From the NCBI GenBank assembly GCA_029891385.1, contig CM057228.1:66749523-66813522 (forward strand): a stretch of 64,000 bases of DNA. Reading direction: 5' to 3'. The first letter of the stretch is position 1; each line of letters begins with the position of its first letter. Positions 1-12,558 of this stretch are shown piece after piece. The DNA is from Erythroxylum novogranatense (lineage: Eukaryota > Streptophyta > Magnoliopsida > Malpighiales > Erythroxylaceae). The notes below the pieces were generated by a model. That model did not search any database and was not told the DNA's origin. It was given only the letters and a program-made list of their open reading frames with translations. The translations under genes were made by a program, and so were the position numbers.

Positions 1-1533
1 AGAATCAAGAAACAAAGGTTTACCTAAGGCACTAGCAAGATAACTTAACCCTAAAGTAGCCCAATATTCCAAACAAATATTATGAAATTTGATATATATT
101 AGGACTAAAGTCACTTCACTACTTTCCAAATTCTTCTCAAGTCACCATTCTTGAAGTATTATAGGTTTACTTGCAATATACGAGGGCCTTTTCTATATTA
201 AACTAAACAAGTTGTCTTCATTATCAAACTTGAAGATAAATGCATCATCTTTATTAGGAAAAATTTTCTCTGGACCTAATTTACTCTATTTCATCATAGC
301 TCATTGTCGCATTTTTTAAAGTTATGCCCTCCTATTTAAGAATTAGCCTATAATGGAAGAATATGAACACATAACTTTAGCCTATAAAATATCAATAAGT
401 GGAGAAATTATCTCATCAACTTTTAGGGTCGGGAAGTTGAGCTTTCCCTAACCACTTTTGTAATCAATAATGTTACTCCATAATCTAATGTTCTTAAAGG
501 AGGAAAGCATATATGTGTTGGAACCTATCTTTGGAATAAACGTAAAGATTGCCTGCTTAGGAAGTATAGGAGGAAAAGAATAGGTACGAGGAACATTGTT
601 AGGAAGAGATATATAATGAGCATAGTTGTTAAGGAGATGGGATTTAAAAGAGCAAGATAGGCTTTGAAGTAAGAAGTGAGTGAGTTAAGGAAATGAGAGG
701 GAAAAACCAATTGATTAGAGTTTAGAGGAGAAACGATGGCTGGGAGGGGGTTAAGAACAAATAGAAGATTACTCTCTGGCACTTGTAGTGAGTTAGAAGA
801 GTCCCACCAAAGAATAATAACTAAAAATAATAATTTATTTTTTTTAAGAAATGAAAATGAAATTAATAAATAGGAAGTAAGAGTTTGACAAAAGAGAATA
901 AATCCATAGGGGAGTACCCTTGATAACCTTGTAATACAAGGTAAATATTAAGAACAAAAAACTAGAATATTTAATATGAGGATAGCTCAATCGTTAGAGG
1001 TGTGAGAAGTTAAGATATTTTAGCTACCATTGTGAGTTAGGTTCTATAATAGAATGTGGTCCCTAACTTCATAGAGGATCATGGATTTCAATGTTTCTTT
1101 CGAAGAACTTGTGTTAGGGAATTGTCTGAGATTTATCTTATGCCATAATTTGTAAGCAAAGAGGGCTAAAGAAACATGATGAATTAACTGGTGAGCTCTC
1201 GTGGATGCTTTCTTAGTTAATAGATGTAAAATGCTCGAATTGAGCCATTGACATTCGTAGTGATATAGTTCCATATATCTTTGTTGAAAAAGCATTTAAA
1301 GAAGAGGTGGTTTCTTGCTTCCTCATATGTCAAGCACATTGGACAAGTTTTAACAACTTGTAAGAAGGCCATGCGATCTGTTATGCTGGGTTTATTTTTA
1401 ATACCTAGCCAGAGAATGTAGGAAAGTCATGGAGTTAAAGCCTTTCAACATACAATCTTAAACTAGTCTACTTTACAACTTCTACACTGTAACAACTTCT
1501 TAACATTAAACCCTTAAACTTTATATCAAGTGG
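1..1533. other. Host flank left of element A, no intact gene
   Basis: AT-rich DNA with no reading frame that I recognise apart from the LINE relic at about 1044-1440. The hydrophobic open frame on the minus strand at 525-782 has no recognisable motif, and I do not call it a gene. The stretch ends at the 5-base duplication cttaa (1534-1538), which abuts element A. Confidence 0.5.
1044..1440 (-). pseudogene. LINE (L1-type) reverse-transcriptase C-terminal zinc-finger remnant
   Basis: Read on the minus strand, this encodes the end of a plant LINE ORF2, the zf-RVT region that follows the reverse transcriptase. One frame carries a Cys-Pro-Met-Cys pair (codons at about 1345-1334), then His-Leu-Phe-Phe-Lys-Cys (about 1309-1292), which is the usual CxxC...HLFFxC pattern. 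After a stop and frame change, the tail continues as a hydrophobic/aromatic stretch (ALFAYKLWHKINLRQF) typical of the end of these proteins. The rest of ORF2 is absent. Element A inserted about 100 bp upstream of the fragment. It is a dead fragment; its family is inferred from the motif only. Confidence 0.6.
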
Positions 1534-2569
1534 CTTAATATTAGACCCTTAAACTTTAAAACACATTTCAGCATCCTTCATGATGCGTCTTAAAAGGAAG
1601 ATTAACTAGATTACATGCATGAGGGATGCATGCAAAAACACTAACATAAACATGGGTGAGTGGGATTAGACTTGGTGTAAATTTTAGTAGAGTCTCGGGC
1701 CTTTTAAAGATTGACTCGACCAAGACTAAGGACTTGATAGAAAAAGGACATAACCTATGCTTGGATGAATGGACCATGACTAGTAGACTAGTAGGAAGCA
1801 TTGGATTAGGCCAGTTTGCTATGTGGGCTTTGGTAAGATCACATTGCATCATTAGTGGATAGAGATCATAGGGAGATCTTGGATAATGTGGGGATAACTA
1901 GGAGTTAGAGTTGCAGTGGGACTCAACATTTGAAAATAGTAGAGATATTTAAGGATAAGGATGCTAGTTTCCTATGTGAATGTAAACTCTATCTTTCTAT
2001 TATCTTATAGATTCTATCTTATCACTTAGAGTCCTATTTGGATCGGGTGTCATCCAATTAGTCCATGTGATGTAATATGATAGAGATAGACGTGATCTTA
2101 GCATGATCTTAGGCAGTTCAGTTTAAGTGGGATTGTCAATGCAAATTGACTTTCAAGTTAGAGTGTCTATATATAGCTCATTTGAGCTTTGCTCTCCTTG
2201 TAACGCCCCCTTACCGTAGGGTATACACTGGGACGCCCGTAGGTCATATCGATACATAACCTACGATGAGGGTGCACTACGATACGATTCATTCTATAAA
2301 CCTCATGGAATCAATATAATAAAGCAGTAATATCAATTCACTAAAATTTAAAACCTGAAAGATACTCTTCATTTCCTTACTTAAACCAAATTTACACAAT
2401 TCTGTCATAATTTACAGTAGTCCAAAATCCAAAAGGACTGAAATAAGTCCTAACTAGATCATCCCCCAAAAGATCCCAGCTGACTGACCTGTGGGCTATG
2501 CTCCTCTCATCGGCACACACACAGCAGGAAAGTCTCGCTAACTAGAGCTAGCAGTCAACTATCGCTGTC

Positions 2570-3134
2570 CTGAAAAATAATTGCAATGTTGGGTGAGTTT
2601 ACGAACTCAATGAGTAACCATCATCGATGGTTCACTCAATTCATGCATTACGCAAAATTGCGTACAGAACAATACAATAACACGTTCAGAATGACAATCA
2701 TAAATTTACTAAACAAGTATCACGCATTTAACTCATTTCAAATTCACAGCGCAATCACATACTGAATGCATGATGATTTCATTTTCATTTTAGTGTTGTG
2801 ACTAAGCGTCAGTATGATCCCACTTCTAGGCACATTAAACAAAAATCACATTTTTGGGGTAGGAGAGCCCTCAGGGTATGCACTACTGCCCACGCACACT
2901 AGGGATAGGAGAGCCCTCTGGGTATGCACTATTGCCTTTTCACAATAGTTGAGCTTATAGCTCCGATCAGAATTTGCTCCAGTCACAACTGTTAATTACC
3001 GATTTCTAATCATGCCTAGCATGCGTTCACAATTTCACAATAACACACCCCATACAGCAACATTCATTTAGATCACACAGTTCATTCAAAGCATTTAACA
3101 CATCAGAGATTGAGGAACCAACTAGGTTACTCAC
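2570..3134 (-). other. Putative intron inside LTR S
   Basis: On the minus strand a donor-like GAG|GTGAGTAACC (GT at 3134-3133) is followed 565 bp later by CAATTATTTTTCAG|GAC (AG at 2571-2570). A CTCA-type branch-like site lies in the gagtt-cg-aactca module just upstream of the acceptor. The same pair is found in LTRs C, D, E, F and G. No transcript evidence is available here; this is inference from conserved motifs. Confidence 0.45.
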
Positions 3135-3631
3135 CTCAGAACTTCCGAGCTATTGCCGGGAAGTCTCGCCTACGTCGGACGATCAACGATCCAGTTGAGC
3201 CTCTACAATAATCATAATATCAAAATATTACTAATTGTACAATTTCAGTCATTCAAAGATGCATATGTATCGACTGATTTACTTACTATACATGTTATGA
3301 CATTTCCGACCCTAATCCCGAATTATCTCAATTCCACGTTTTCACTTTAATCTATAGCAATTCCTAATACCATATGTCAATTGACTAGACTCCGAACTCT
3401 TCAAAGCTAAATTCCAAGACCTAGGAATTATCCTTAAATCGCAATTAAAATTCGCTATTCGATCATCCTTCAATTTCGAGAACCACCGAATAAAATTCCG
3501 AAATTCCATTCTTCTAAGCTGAAATTCTTAGTCTCTAAATCAAAATCAATTAATCACTCACCAATCCATTAAGAATTTAACCTAAAAAATCATTCTATAA
3601 TCAAACAATTCACCTTCGAAATTCAAGCATC

Positions 3632-3850
3632 CTCGCCGCGGCGCACGATCGCTAGCCGCCTCGCCTTCGCCGCGACGTCACCTTCTTTCTCCCCGCGGCG
3701 TAAAATCCTCTGCTCGCCGCGGCTTGTGTTATTGCTCGTCGCGACGTGCAGACAAAATCTGCTCGTCGCGGCGCGCATCCCCACTCGTCGCGACGTGCAG
3801 ATTAGGGGTGGCTCGCCACGGCGTTTTCATCACACATCACGACGTGCAAT
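3632..3850. repeat. Cluster of CCGCGG-centred palindromes in LTR S
   Basis: About nine copies, intact or decayed, of a GC-rich palindrome of the form gctcgccgcggcgagc lie within 220 bp of otherwise AT-rich LTR. Examples start at 3632, 3667, 3712, 3734, 3761, 3784 and 3811. Many differ by CG to TG or CA changes. Similar clusters lie in C, G, E and at 63.1 kb. Confidence 0.75.
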
Positions 3851-5000
3851 CCCAGATTTGCGTCCGAAACTCGGAATTTCCAGATCTGCAGATTTCAAAT
3901 TCCTCTAATTCCATTTTAAACACTTTAAAACAACCTCCTATACTTAACACAATTCATCTCTAACCTTAAATCCACCAAATAACCATTATTCCACAAATAC
4001 CCAAATCAAAATCAACATTTTCCCTAAAACCTATATCATCCGAAAACTTCTAAATTCTCAAACAACTTATACCTTAATTCAATGCTCAAATCAAACTATT
4101 TAAAACATAAAGAAGTAGAAACTTACTTGATTTAAGCTTTCAATCCTTCACAAATCACTCAAATACTCCAACTCCCAACTCAATCACCACCCACGGCAAC
4201 ACCCAAAAGCTACACATATCTTCATCTTCTTCAACACCAAACTAAAGGATAGATTCAAGGATGGAAGAGGAAGCAAATAACAAGAAGGAACCAAGAAGCA
4301 ATCAAGAGAAGAGATCACGATGAAGGAAGGAGCAACTTTCTTCTTTCAAAAGCAAAGCATCGTGATTGTCAAATTTCAAAGGAGAAAGGTTATAAACCTA
4401 AGGAACTTAGGGCTTGTTTGGCAATTTAAATTGCCACAAGTCCAATCCGAACAACCTCAATCCAATTTCTAATTCAAATTTCTCCCGAATTCCAATGGCT
4501 CAAAATCCTAATTTCTCAAATTAAAATTCTAATCTCCATTGCCATTGGTTAATCATATTTCAGAACTGGAAATCCAGTTAATCGGTCATTAGGTCAATTT
4601 TCCGGTCCGGACCTATTGCTCCGAAAATTCCAGAAAAATTCCTATAAATTCTCAAAATTAGGAAATACTTATTCCTATACTCCAATTTCCTTTTCTCAAT
4701 TCCTAAATTCAATTTTACACTCCAATTCACTAATCAAAGCACAATTAACCTTAAAATCACAAAAATCTCCGATTTCACAATTAGGTCGGAAATCTATCAT
4801 AGATGCGTGTACATACATATGCTTGTGCAATCATAACCATTATCAATAATTTATAGAGGCTAAATGCAATGAAATTCAATAATATGAATGCATTCATTTC
4901 TAACCATCCAGATTACTGACATGCCCTTCATACCGGTAACGGGATGTTACACTCCTCATTTAGTTAGAGAGAGCTTTCATTATATTCTTTTGAGGAAAAG

Positions 5001-5010
5001 TATATAAAGG
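5001..5010 (+). promoter_or_regulatory. TATA box of element A 5' LTR
   Basis: TATATAAAGG, matched by TATATAAAAG at the same place in the right LTR (21614-21623). It lies about 215 bp before the LTR end, which fits a U3/R boundary downstream. Confidence 0.55.
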
Positions 5011-5218
5011 TTGGTTTTACCATATCTCTCTTGTTTCCTTTCTGCCTTTATTTTCTAATTTCTTTCGTAGCAATGTTTCTTTAAGTGTTTGAGGTAAACA
5101 GTTCGAGGGTTGTTAAGGTTGAAGTCTTGCTTAAGTGGACCTAAGTGAGATTGTCATGCAAAGTGTGTTGGTAATCAACTTCGGTGAAAGTTTGAGTCCC
5201 AAGGTGACCTTTTTATCA

Positions 5219-5236
5219 ACTAGTATCAAAATCAAA
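5219..5236 (+). other. Decayed primer-binding site of element A
   Basis: Immediately after the LTR end (...ttttatca) lies actagtatcaaaatcaaa. It resembles the initiator-tRNA-Met complement TGGTATCAGAGCC with G-to-A and similar changes. It sets the element's orientation as plus. Confidence 0.6.
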
Positions 5237-5243
5237 TTTTCAG

Positions 5244-6352
5244 ATGCCAGTAGGCAACTTGATAGAACGAATGTCTAGGGTGGAGAAACTCATTGGGCCA
5301 ATTCCTCAAGGGGAAAAAGATGTCACATCTCATAACACTTAATTAGAGATATTGGAGCCATGAATCCAATAGTTGCAATAATATATGGCAGAGATGTTGA
5401 AGGCACAAGAGGAGGCCTAGTTTGAGTTCACTCTGATGGGGATGCCAAGCTCTAGTGGAGGACGAAGACCTCTACGGAGATCAGTGGGGGTAGAACTCCC
5501 TTAGAAACGTGGGTGAATATGAAAAAGGAGCTCAAGGATCAGTTGCTTCCTATAAATATTTATTGGCTGGCAAGAGATGCCATAAAGAAGCTTAAGCATG
5601 ATGGATCGGTAAGAGGCTATGTCAAGTCATTTAGTTCTCTAATGCTAGATATTAAGAATAGGTCAAACGAGGACAAGCGCATCAATTTTCTATCAGGTTT
5701 ACAACCGTAGGCTCCAATGGAGTTACAGAGGCAAAATATGAAGGATGTGGTTGGGGAAATCACGACCGCTAATGCCTTGGTAGATTTTTGAATGGCATAA
5801 GAATCTAAAGTGGCCTACTCAAATTCTTTCAAGGGCAAAGGCCACGCCCAATAGGAGAAGACTGAGGGGAAGAAGAAAGATTATAAGAAGGGGGATTTCA
5901 AGGGCAAGTGCAAGCAAAAAGGTGGCTCTAAGAATGGGGAGACGTCCTTAAAAAAGGGAAAGGTTGCTTATTACTTGTGCGGTGGTCCACACTTTTCCAG
6001 AAAGTGCCGAAGAAAGGAGAAGTTGAATGCTCTAATTACCAAAGAAGACAGTGAATCTTTGAAAGATGTGCCATTAAATCCGATCGTCTTGCCTAATGCG
6101 GTTAGTAGTAACTTAGTTCCCTTTGATAGACTAATGAACGTGGGTGTACAGGTTGGGGAAAAAGACATGATCGCAATGGTAGATATAGGTGTGACCTACA
6201 ATTTCCAAATGGAAAAGATAGTTCAGAAGTTAGGCATAAGGGTGTCCAAGGCCCTAATGAAAATTAAAACCACTGAGGGGAAGGCACAAGTAGTTGCAAG
6301 AATTGCTTACAACATTCTAGTTAGCATTAGAAATTGGCGTGCCAAGATGACG
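5244..6352 (+). pseudogene. gag and protease remnant of element A
   Basis: Broken Ty3/gypsy gag-protease. An ATG 25 bp after the LTR opens a frame that soon meets stops (taa at about 5340, tga at about 5360). A second frame from about 5513 gives the gag core (KKLKHDGSVRGYVKSFSSLM). After more stops come a lysine-rich stretch, then a nucleic-acid-binding knuckle near 5970-6010 (LCGGPHFSRKC) whose first Cys is Tyr. The protease follows at about 6170-6200, with VDIGVTYNF in place of the usual D-T/S-G active site. Coding similarity stops abruptly at about 6352, where the truncated LTR of element C begins. All other pol domains are missing until the chromodomain at 20.6 kb. Confidence 0.75.
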
Positions 6353-9300
6353 TTCATTTACAATCATTCGAACACTTATCCCGTTTAAAAATTAATCAAA
6401 CTATTTAAATTATACATATCATATGCATATGCAATGCTTATGAGACTCAATTTCAATTTATTACTTTGATGTGACAAATTGCCTTTAATTGTCCGTATCT
6501 ATTGTGGATATCGGGCTCATTAATAACTATCCTATATCTGTTGGAGATACTAGGATCATTTTATATAGTGAGCCTTTGGCTTTTATCACTTTCTAAGCTC
6601 GAGGCTCTTTTTTCACATTCTGAGCTTTAAGCTCTTTTCCGGTGGTTATTTTGGTCATAACTACCTTTATATTTCATTCATTCAATCAGTCACTTTCACA
6701 TGTCATCGGACCTTAGTTCGACATTCAACATTTACGTTGAGAATCACTTTTTCATTTATACACATATTCACATTTAGAACACATTCCTCATCAGACCGTT
6801 GTCCAACATTTAGCAATCAAATTGTGTACACTTATTTCATTCAAATTCATATATAGGGAGCACTTTAATATTCTCACATTTATCAAACTCCTCAGACATA
6901 TATTGTTCTGTACAAACACATTCACATTGCATAATCATTCAATTCATAATATAAACAAAACAATAATAAAGTAAGACCATCTAGGTCTACTCACAGTATG
7001 CTCTAGATTAGCATTTACTTCTAAGGTCTACAAAATACCTAGATCATGGCACCTTATATGTTCCTATATATAATGCAAGACATACATGTATCACAATTTT
7101 GCACTATTGTATAAGTGTATATTAATAAACACATTTGTATATTAAATATTTATAATAAATGTTCAATGACAATCTCGGGTATATATACATTATTCTCACC
7201 ACATAAACATTTGTATTACCAACTCACATAAGTACCATATATACTTATGGTTTATATCCCAATAAAACAATTAAAATCACAATTCATAATTCATTGATCA
7301 CAACTCCAGATTTTTTCCAAAAATTGACTTTTGAGTCTATTGTTCTTGATCATTTAGACAATGAAAATTATGTAATTTGGGAACACTTTCTCTTTTAGAA
7401 TTGTCCTTCTATCTCGTAAGTTTCTAATGACACTAAAATCATTCAATTTGGTTTAGTATTGTGAAAGTTATACTCCAAATATTTTTGGGTTATTTTTATT
7501 CTGAGACAGTGCCCCATACTCAACTTCCACCTAGAAATTGAAATTCTTAAAATCCGATTCAAAGCTTTATTTCATTAGATAATTTGTATCCCTATGTCTC
7601 TAGTTTACTCTAAATAAAAAATAAGCCATTTGGATAATTATAGGAGAAGATATTCGCAAAATACTAAAACATGCTTAGTGTAGAGAAAAGTTCACCGTGG
7701 CGAATTCTAAAAGTTCGCCACAGCAAACTCCTCCCGAGAAGAATTGTCACAAAATTTTCATAAGTTCGCTAAGGCAAAACCTAGAGTTGGCCATGGAAAA
7801 CTTTAACCAAAAGAAATCCTAGCTAAAACCTTCAGGTTCGTCGTGACAAAGCAAGGAGTTTGCCATGGCAAACTTCCACATACTCATACCCAGTTTTTTA
7901 ACTTCAGGATAGATTTTGATACTCTTCTAGACAGAATTTGAATGCGAATTCTTCATGAAAAAGTATCTATACGTCTTTAGTTTAATCCAAATTAATAATA
8001 ATCTCATTTGGATAACTAGAGAAGAAGTTATGGCTAAAATATTGAAGCATACTCAGTGAACATTTTCCAATCCATCATCTTCAATTTTTTCTAGATTTTT
8101 ACACCTAACATACTTGTACAAAGATCACCCTTTTGTACTTCATTTAGTCCTCATTCTCAACTCCATTTCAATTCCAAAACATTTACCAACAAACCATGAT
8201 CCAAATTTGATCATTATCCTAAAAATAGGATATAAACATTTACCCATTTATTATTGATTTTTTGCACTCATCCTAATCTCATGAAGAAGATCATTCAACC
8301 TCAAAACATCTTTATAATAAATTATAAATCATTAATCATCATACATATACAAAAATAAGAAATTTACCTAAGCATTTTATCACTCACATTCATCATACAT
8401 AAAACACCACCATATGCTATTTAACCTCTAACAATCATCATAAATGCTTCATTTAACCAAACCTATAATATTTAACAAGCTACTTACTTGATTTAGCTTC
8501 CAAATCTTCAAAATCACCATTAAACCTTGACTCTTTTATCTCCACGATCTTCATCTTCTTAAGGGTTGGAGGGTTTGGGTTTTTGGTGAGAATGAGAGAG
8601 AGAGAGCAAGGTTAAAGATTTTGGTAAGACTCAAAGTTATGTAGGTTTGTTGACTGTTTCATGAATGAGAGAAAAGAAAGGAGAAGGAGAAAAAATGAAG
8701 AAGGCATGTCAAGAAAATCTTGGTGAAAGAACATGAAATGGTCTTTCATTTAGGTGAACAATCATGGGTGAGGTGTGTGGCAAGGCAAGTGACACTTGTC
8801 ACTTGCCGCATGTCACCTCCCTATGGTTCCATTTGATCCACTTTAATAACTAGTCCATTTTGTCAACTTTAATAACTAGTCCATCTTGTCAATGAATCCT
8901 AAAGTCTTTCACCAAAATTTCTATTGCCATTGGACAGTAATTTTTACTACCATTTCACAATTGTTTTGCCACTTGAAATTTTTCTTAGTCCAAAATAGCC
9001 TTAAATTCTGGAAAATTTCAAAATTTTCACCAAAAATTTTGAGTAAGTAAATATACTCTCCAAATCATTTTTTCACACATATAATCCACAATTCCAAATA
9101 TAATCACATTTATAGACAATTATACCCAAAAATTGTTAATGAATGCATGTGCAATTATTTTTATGTGCAAAGATTCAAATTTATATGCATATATGCTAAC
9201 ATTATGCATGAGCATGAAATGCATTTTCTTATTCTCTCTTTGAGCTTGCATGTACCAAAGTTTAGGGTTCTAACCCTTATTGTGAGAATGGGGTGTTACA
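6353..9300 (-). repeat. Left (3') LTR of element C, truncated
   Basis: It aligns with 17585-20591 along its whole length: catcattt-acaatcattc, TCATCGGACCTTAGTTCGAC, the palindrome cluster at 7690-7873, agagagagagagcaag, CACTTGTCACTTGCC, and the end GGGGTGTTACA at 9300. The first about 580 bp seen in the right copy are missing. The donor-like site (6994-6993) remains; the matching acceptor was in the deleted part. Confidence 0.85.
7690..7873. repeat. Six decayed gttcgccgcggcgaac palindromes in LTR C (left copy)
   Basis: Motif starts at about 7690, 7713, 7763, 7796, 7836 and 7858, for example gttcaccgtggcgaa and gtttgccatggcaaac. All reduce to a 16-bp palindrome centred on CCGCGG with CG lost to TG or CA. 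Six copies at the same places occur in the other LTR of C (18956-19142). Confidence 0.7.
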
Positions 9301-9316
9301 TTTTTCCCCTCCTTAA
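9301..9316 (-). other. Polypurine tract of element C
   Basis: Read on minus, this is AAGGAGGGGAAAAA, directly abutting the LTR end TGTAACA. The same arrangement is seen in element G (33026-33040). Confidence 0.75.
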
Positions 9317-9317
9317 A

Positions 9318-9901
9318 AAATTTCATTCTTAAAATTCTTATGTGTTTGATCAAACTTGTAGGGGTATGTTTCATCTTACGCTCCTTCATTTCCCATTTAA
9401 CTCCAATCTTCGAATACTTTCTTCCAAATGACCACAGTTAATAGACTCAATAGGTCTCTCAATCACTTGTTTAGATGTCATACTATCTTAATTATTTCAT
9501 CAATATATTTCAGATTACTCACAATTTTTTGTTTCATAAGCTATCAATACATCTCTGTCAAATCATACCATTATTTCTTAACATGCTCACATATCACACA
9601 TTATAATTCTGAGACATATTTACTGATAATACAACTCATAAGTTACTGGTCCTATGCTCACACTAGTTTCATATGGACCAATTTATGTTAAGCTAAGTTC
9701 CCCCTTTTTCCCAACCTGTTTACACCATTATCTCTATCTAAGTACACCTTGGCAAGGTGATACTCTTCGAAGTATTTCATCTTTCGTTTGCTATTTTACA
9801 TCTCTTTAGTGTTAATACATTCAACTCTTATATGTTTCTCACGTTGTTTTGTAACCTCGATGTTGATCCACTTAACTCATTCATCTTTCTTGAATCACTT
9901 A
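9318..9901 (-). pseudogene. Integrase C-terminus and chromodomain remnant of element C
   Basis: Minus-strand reading with stops gives the integrase GPY/F-type segment near 9740-9600 (RLGKKGELSL, then IGPYE at about 9680-9666). Further on comes the chromodomain tail near 9440-9318 (IWKK...FEDW...YPYKFDQT...FKNEIF). The tail parallels that of element G at 33.0-33.1 kb, which is YPHLFDQT...FRDEIF. The frame ends just before the polypurine tract. D's insertion point at 9901/13839 lies upstream of this in the integrase region. The gene is dead. Confidence 0.65.
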
Positions 9902-11339
9902 TGTAACATCCCACCCCCTACAGGAAGGGTAAAATAGTAAATTTGGCATAGGATGAGATGGATTGGAATGACTTAGGACTGTTCATGCATAATAGGATTG
10001 ATACACAGTATCAATTGTGCACATGGAATTACTGTATATGCATTCATGATAATTCTCGGTTTTTGTGCCTAATGTAGTTTTACTAGTGATTAATATGATT
10101 CTGGTATTTGAAAAATTATTCGGATTGCACCATTGAGTGCTTTATATTTTTATGGATTTATGAGAATTTTTCTGAAATTTTTCGGGTTACTTTCCCAGAC
10201 CGAAAAATTTTCCAACGGGCTGACCGAGTGAATTTTTCTGTACTAAAAAGGGGTGCCTAATGGCATTGGATTAGTGGATAAATAATTGTGGGAATTGTTA
10301 TAGAACCCTTAGCATATGTTGGATTAAGATTAAATTAGATTAGAGGTATGATTAAATTATGTTAATTAAGTTAGGTTTTTGTCTTTTCTCTATTTAGGAC
10401 AAGTGTCCCTTGTCATTAAATGACTTTGTCTTATTCCCTCTAAGCATTCTCGGCTATTCCTCTTAAGTGTATAAGTATATCATCTTGAAAGTTGTAAAAG
10501 GGTTACTTGAAAGTGAAAACATCATCATCTGTGAGGTGCAATTGCTCTCCTCCTTCGCATGTTCTTTTCCATCCCATATGAGAAGCTTTTTCTTGCTACT
10601 TGTTTGCCTCTCTTTATTCTCAACCAAGACCAAACTTTCACCTTGTGAAGATGGTGAATTATGTGTATGATCTAGTGAAGGCCGTAGGTGAGGTGTCAAG
10701 GTAGGAAGTGTGGAGAGTTTTAAAGATTTGGAAAATTGAGAGCTTGTAACTTGTTTAAGGTAAGAATTGATGTTTGCTTTTATTTTTTTGGTACTTAGAA
10801 GCATTCATGGAGACCATTTATGCATTTATTTGATCATCATAGTGGTAGGTTTGAATGGGTTTAAATGTATGCTTGTGAGAGGGTGAGTGAAAGAATATGG
10901 TTTGCATTGATTTTTGGCTTGGTTTTGGCTTGCTTTTTGGAAGTCTAGATGAATGGAACTAAGGAAAGTAAATTGTGTAAGTGCTGCCACTTATATAAGT
11001 ACATGTTGTGATGATTTTGTGGTTGAATTAGAGGTGTAAATGGATGCTTAGTGATGTGTTATTGGTATTAGAAGTGATAGGAGTTAAGTTGAAGATGAAA
11101 GCTGGAAAATGAATATTGAACTTATTGCAATGTTTTGATCATAACTAATTGTGTGGTTATGAAAATGAGTTGCGGTTTTTGCCCAATTAAACTTGAGCTT
11201 GTTGGCTACAATTTTGTGTGAAATAGGTGTTATTACATTGTAACTCTAAAAGGTCGAATTTTAGCATGGAAAGTTACTGCTGATGGCTGGAATGCACAGT
11301 AACCGAACCACATAATCTAGAGTTTTGCTGATTTTTCTA

Positions 11340-12200
11340 AATTAATTTAGAAGGAATTAGGGGAAATGTTCTTCATGAAAATTGAAGCATGTTAAGTTAG
11401 ATTTCCATTCCCACTAATTTTAATATTTTTAGATCTGTATATTGGGAGATATGACCTGTTTACTATTGACTGGTTTTGAGCATTTTGATGAAAACTAGCC
11501 TAAGTGTAGATTTTGTGAGCATTCGGATTGGAAGCAATTTTAGCAATTTATTTGAATTGAATTGGCATGAGTGATCTTCTGAAAAGTTGTAGAGGAAGAT
11601 ATTATCTTGAAAATGATATATGGAATGTAATTTTTGGATGTCATATTTGGGAGTAATGAATTTGCAAAAACTGAACCTACATTAGGTTTCTCCTTCTTGT
11701 CTGATCAGCACATTGTTTGGCAGATTTGAAATTGTTAGGGGTTGAATTGGAATTTGGGTTCTTCATAAAAATTTAATTTTGAGATCTTATCTTTTCAGGG
11801 ATATAAAGTAGTGAATTGTTTGACATTTGTGCTAGGAGATATACTGGTTGGAATTTTACTTCTCAGATTGGGACAATTTAGTAGACTGATGCTTCGGTGA
11901 ATTATTTGACCTAGTTATAAATGAATTGGGATTTTGTTTATTCATGAAAGTTTTAGATAACATTGTGATCTTGATGAGCATATTTATTGTGTAATTTGTG
12001 AATGAAGAGAATGAAAGTTACTGAATTTACAAGATACTGTACTGTGTTGAGTGACTTTTAGTGAACAGTAGCTTTCATGGGATTTTTGACACCCTTAGGG
12101 TTGGAATTAATTTGAATGGTCTAAATGAAACTTGTAGAGGGTTTCATTATCTTTCCAACAAGGTATGTTTTACAATTTTTTAAATTGTGTGTAAAGAGAT
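11340..12200 (+). repeat. About five diverged modules of ~180 bp in LTR D
   Basis: Successive blocks start with a ttgaattgg/aatttgg...cttcatgaaa-type phrase and end with a gagatatg/gaaagtta-type phrase, at about 11340, 11545, 11735, 11910 and 12090. The same phrases recur in LTR F in more copies. Divergence is high, so the boundaries are approximate. Confidence 0.45.
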
Positions 12201-12558
12201 ATGCTAGTTAGGATGTCGGACAGGAAAAAGAGAAAAAAAAGAGAAGGAAATAGGGGCTTATATATATAGATATTAATTGTTTTATTTAATTGGGGACCTA
12301 TAGAGGTCCAAATTGAGCGCCGTTAGTGCCATTAGATTTCTAATTTTTATAAGGATTTTTATGATAGGAAATATAGGATTCAGGCCGGGAATATCATGAA
12401 CATGCATTGTGCACCTGCAAATTGCTTCATATGTATTATTAAATAGTTCTGATTGGACAAGTGGTAATGGTTATATTTTCTGATTATTATAGAGGCACAT
12501 TTGGAGCGTCGAACTACCGACGTTACTGAGACTTCCAGATATTAGCTCGGAAGTACAG

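Larger units (their letters stand above)
2199..4951 (-). mobile_element. Solo LTR S, same family as element G
   Basis: It begins TGTAACGCCCCC and ends GGGATGTTACA, with the 5-base duplication ctcct on both sides (2194-2198, 4952-4956) and no interior, so it is a solo LTR left by LTR-LTR recombination. The ends, the CCGCGG palindrome cluster (3632-3850) and the gggtgagttt...catcgatgg module (about 2590-2640) match element G's LTRs at 30294 and 36901. In G the coding strand is minus, so S is also read on minus. Length is 2753 bp against 2732 bp for G's intact LTR. The open frames inside it are not genes. Confidence 0.92.
1539..5218 (+). repeat. 5' LTR of element A, interrupted by solo LTR S
   Basis: The two parts (1539-2198 and 4957-5218, about 920 bp together) align with 20917-21832. 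They share the run from ATGCATGAGGG near 1615 through TTTGAGCTTTGCTCTCC at the break. After the insertion they continue with a TATA region and the terminal ggtgaccttttt-atca. The break falls exactly at the ctcct duplication of S. Confidence 0.85.

Noticed and set aside
525..782. Hydrophobic 85-codon open frame on minus
   Set aside because: No motif, no codon context and no partner. Chance frames of this size are common in this AT-rich sequence.
2201..2290. Possible separate gene promoter at the TGTAACGCC boundary
   Set aside because: It is the end of solo LTR S, proven by the ctcct duplication.
3724..3963. Arg-rich open frames over the GC cluster in LTR S, and similar ones at 31799-32250 and 62995-33 bp beyond 63297
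   Set aside because: They arise because the palindrome clusters lack stop codons. Several frames are open on both strands, and the frames are not kept between LTR copies.
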